From contig NZ_QGKR01000141.1 in assembly GCF_003172955.1 (NCBI RefSeq), positions 1 through 55,917 of the forward strand: 55,917 nucleotides of DNA, in the 5' to 3' direction. The position numbers and the translations under genes were made by a program. The notes beneath the pieces are model-generated. The model had not been told where the DNA came from, made no database searches, and was given only the letters and a program-made list of their open reading frames with translations. Below, piece by piece: positions 54,465 through 55,917 of this stretch (positions within the stretch are counted from its first letter, which is position 1; each line of letters starts with the position of its first letter). Origin of the DNA: Micromonospora acroterricola (GTDB taxonomy: Bacteria > Actinomycetota > Actinomycetes > Mycobacteriales > Micromonosporaceae).

Positions 54465-55787
54465 ATGAACGCCATCCGTGGACTTCTCGCGGCGGCCCTG
54501 GCCGTCACGGTCGCCATACCCGTCACCGCCTGCGACCCCGGTAGCTCCGCCGAGGACGGCAGGACGCTCAACGTGCTCATCGGGGCGAACTCGATCTATC
54601 CCACGGAGCAGAAGCAGTGGTTCGCCGACGTCTCGGCGAAGTTCCAGCAGCAGGCCGGGGCGAAGGTCACGTTCGAGACCTTCGCCAGCCCCACCGACGA
54701 ACTCACCAAGATCCAGACATCGATGCTTTCCGGGCAGGGGCCGGACATCTATGCCATCGGCACCACCTTCACCCCGACGGCATACTCCACCGGCGCCTTC
54801 GTCGACCTCACCGCCGACCAGTGGACGAAGATCGGCGGCCGGGACCGGTTCCTGCCGGCCACCCTCGGCATCTCCGGCCCGGACGCCATGCACGAGGTCG
54901 GCATCCCCTTCACCAGCCGCCCGTTCGTCATGGCGTACAACAAGGAACTGCTGGCCGCGGCGGGCATCGACAAGCCGGCCAGCACCTGGGACGGCCTGCG
55001 GCAGCAGGCCAGACAGCTGACCGGGGCCGGCAGGTACGGCCTGGCCGTGGCCTACGGCGACGGCTTCGACCCGTGGAAGTTCATCTGGGCGATGAGCATC
55101 CAGGCCGGCAACCCGCTGGTCTCCGACGGCAAGGCGCGGCTGACCGATCCGGTCACGGTCAAGGCCTACCAGACGTACCTCGGCTGGCTCGCCACCGACA
55201 AGGTCGTCGACCCAGCGGCGACCGGCTGGAAGAACGCCCAGGCCATCGCCGCGTTCGGCGCCGGCAAGGCCGCCTTCCTACCGATGGTCTCGGCGACCTC
55301 GAAGGTCACGCTGGACAAGTCCGCGGTCGCCGGCAAGTACGCCTACGCCGTCATGCCGACCGTCCCGCCGGGCGCCACCAGCCTGCCCTCGGGCGGCGTC
55401 GGCGCCACCAGCATCCTCTCCGGTGACAACCTGGTGATCGCCAAGTACAGCAAGAACCAGGACCTGGCGCTGCGCCTGGTGAACATGCTGACCACCGCCG
55501 AGTCGCAGGAGGCCTACTACCGGACCTTCGGCGAGTTGCCGACGAACGCGGAGCTGGCGAACCGGCTGGTCGCCGACCCGGCGCTCGCGGCCATCGTGGA
55601 CTCCGCGTCGAAGGCGCACGGCACCCCGTTCCACGGCGGGTGGAGCAAGGTGCAGCTCGCGCTGGTCAACGTGGTCGTCCAGTCGGTGCCGAACCTCGCC
55701 GCCGGCAAGGTCGACGACACGTCCCTCAACGCCCTGCTCACCCAGGGCCAGTCCGAGGCGCAGGCCGCGCTGGACAAGGCGAAGTAG
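54465..55787 (+). CDS. Sugar ABC transporter substrate-binding lipoprotein
   Basis: The ATG at 54465 has AAGGAG 5 nt upstream. The 440-aa product has a lipoprotein signal (MNAIRGLLAAALAVTVAIPV, lipobox VTAC) and the family-1 sugar-binding pattern: LNVLIGANSIYPTEQKQWFA, VTFETFASPTDELTKIQTSM, GQGPDIYAIGTTFTPTAYST, GIPFTSRPFVMAYNKELLAA and ILSGDNLVIAKYSKNQDLAL. It captures a carbohydrate for an ABC importer whose permeases should follow. Part of this gene (55219-55330) reappears inverted at the window end. Confidence 0.93.
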   Translation: MNAIRGLLAAALAVTVAIPVTACDPGSSAEDGRTLNVLIGANSIYPTEQKQWFADVSAKFQQQAGAKVTFETFASPTDELTKIQTSMLSGQGPDIYAIGTTFTPTAYSTGAFVDLTADQWTKIGGRDRFLPATLGISGPDAMHEVGIPFTSRPFVMAYNKELLAAAGIDKPASTWDGLRQQARQLTGAGRYGLAVAYGDGFDPWKFIWAMSIQAGNPLVSDGKARLTDPVTVKAYQTYLGWLATDKVVDPAATGWKNAQAIAAFGAGKAAFLPMVSATSKVTLDKSAVAGKYAYAVMPTVPPGATSLPSGGVGATSILSGDNLVIAKYSKNQDLALRLVNMLTTAESQEAYYRTFGELPTNAELANRLVADPALAAIVDSASKAHGTPFHGGWSKVQLALVNVVVQSVPNLAAGKVDDTSLNALLTQGQSEAQAALDKAK

Positions 55788-55805
55788 ATGACGGTCAACG
55801 ACACA
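55788..55805 (+). CDS. Start of expected sugar ABC permease gene, cut by inverted duplication
   Basis: ATGACGGTCAACGACACA follows directly on the TAG of the binding-protein gene, as a permease gene would. After six codons the sequence becomes an exact reverse complement of 55219-55330, so the reading frame is no longer genuine. Confidence 0.45.
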
Positions 55806-55917
55806 GCGACCGCGGACTTGTCCAGCGTGACCTTCGAGGTCGCCGAGACCATCGGTAGGAAGGCGGCCTTGCCGGCGCCGAACGCGGCGATGGCCTGGGC
55901 GTTCTTCCAGCCGGTCG
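55806..55917 (-). repeat. 112-bp exact inverted copy of 55219-55330
   Basis: Read on the reverse strand, the last 112 bases are identical to an internal part of the binding-protein gene (coding VSATSKVTLDKSAVA and preceding residues). A perfect inverted copy reaching exactly to the window edge suggests a fold-back (chimeric) assembly end. Confidence 0.92.

Overview
The window is high-GC actinobacterial DNA, most likely from Micromonospora or a close Micromonosporaceae relative. Pointers are an SsgB-like sporulation regulator, a TIGR02611 (PGPGW) membrane protein, many GTG/TTG starts, probable leaderless genes, and a small intergenic repeat whose text I associate with this family. Assignment is by pattern recognition only.

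Left chromosomal flank (1-13.1 kb): a TPR protein cut by the window edge, a divergent MarR/VOC pair with a clear operator, an unknown protein and a DUF4236 gene. Next comes a compact sulfur-scavenging operon (3.5-9.1 kb): a 25-codon Cys-terminated leader peptide, a lipoprotein binding protein, an ATPase, a permease, an FMN-dependent LLM-class monooxygenase, a flavin reductase and a RutE-like nitroreductase. Facing it are a cysteine-free Rrf2 (CymR-like) regulator and an AraC regulator. A RhlG-like SDR, the SsgB homologue, the PGPGW protein and tRNA-Val(CAC) follow.

Genomic island (about 13.12-52.68 kb): the 3' end of tRNA-Val is repeated exactly (51 bp) at 52632-52682, so about 39.5 kb looks like an integrated or accreted mobile region. 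Its left end (13.4-18.5 kb) holds a kinase-like gene and a run of broken genes: a frameshifted small gene, a GNAT gene with an in-frame TGA, a truncated APC permease and a repeat protein with two frameshifts. Its core (19.1-32.7 kb) is a two-gene secreted polymorphic-toxin locus: a 2188-aa LamG/NIDO-like repeat protein, then a 2116-aa RHS protein whose variable C-terminus carries a zinc-dependent cytidine-deaminase-like motif (HTE...CSHC). A small low-GC gene behind it is the best immunity candidate. Further right are an FGE-like protein, an IS5-type remnant, an EVE-HNH nuclease typical of modification-dependent restriction, a STAND-type ATPase/TPR protein behind a two-TM protein, integrase and excisionase, a DUF4041/T5orf172 protein, a methyltransferase and ATP-grasp pair, a SUKH protein, a HEPN-motif protein, DUF4240 and MDMPI fragments, and a NUDIX hydrolase. 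Degenerate copies of the island's right arm at about 45.9 and 47.6 kb suggest earlier integrations. No conjugation, replication or phage structural genes are visible, so the island looks like a defence/toxin cargo remnant rather than an intact ICE or prophage.

Right flank (52.7 kb to end): a LacI regulator and a divergent sugar-binding lipoprotein share a perfect palindromic operator. The last 112 bases are an exact reverse complement of part of the binding-protein gene, placed just after the start of the expected permease gene. This is probably a fold-back assembly artefact at a contig end.
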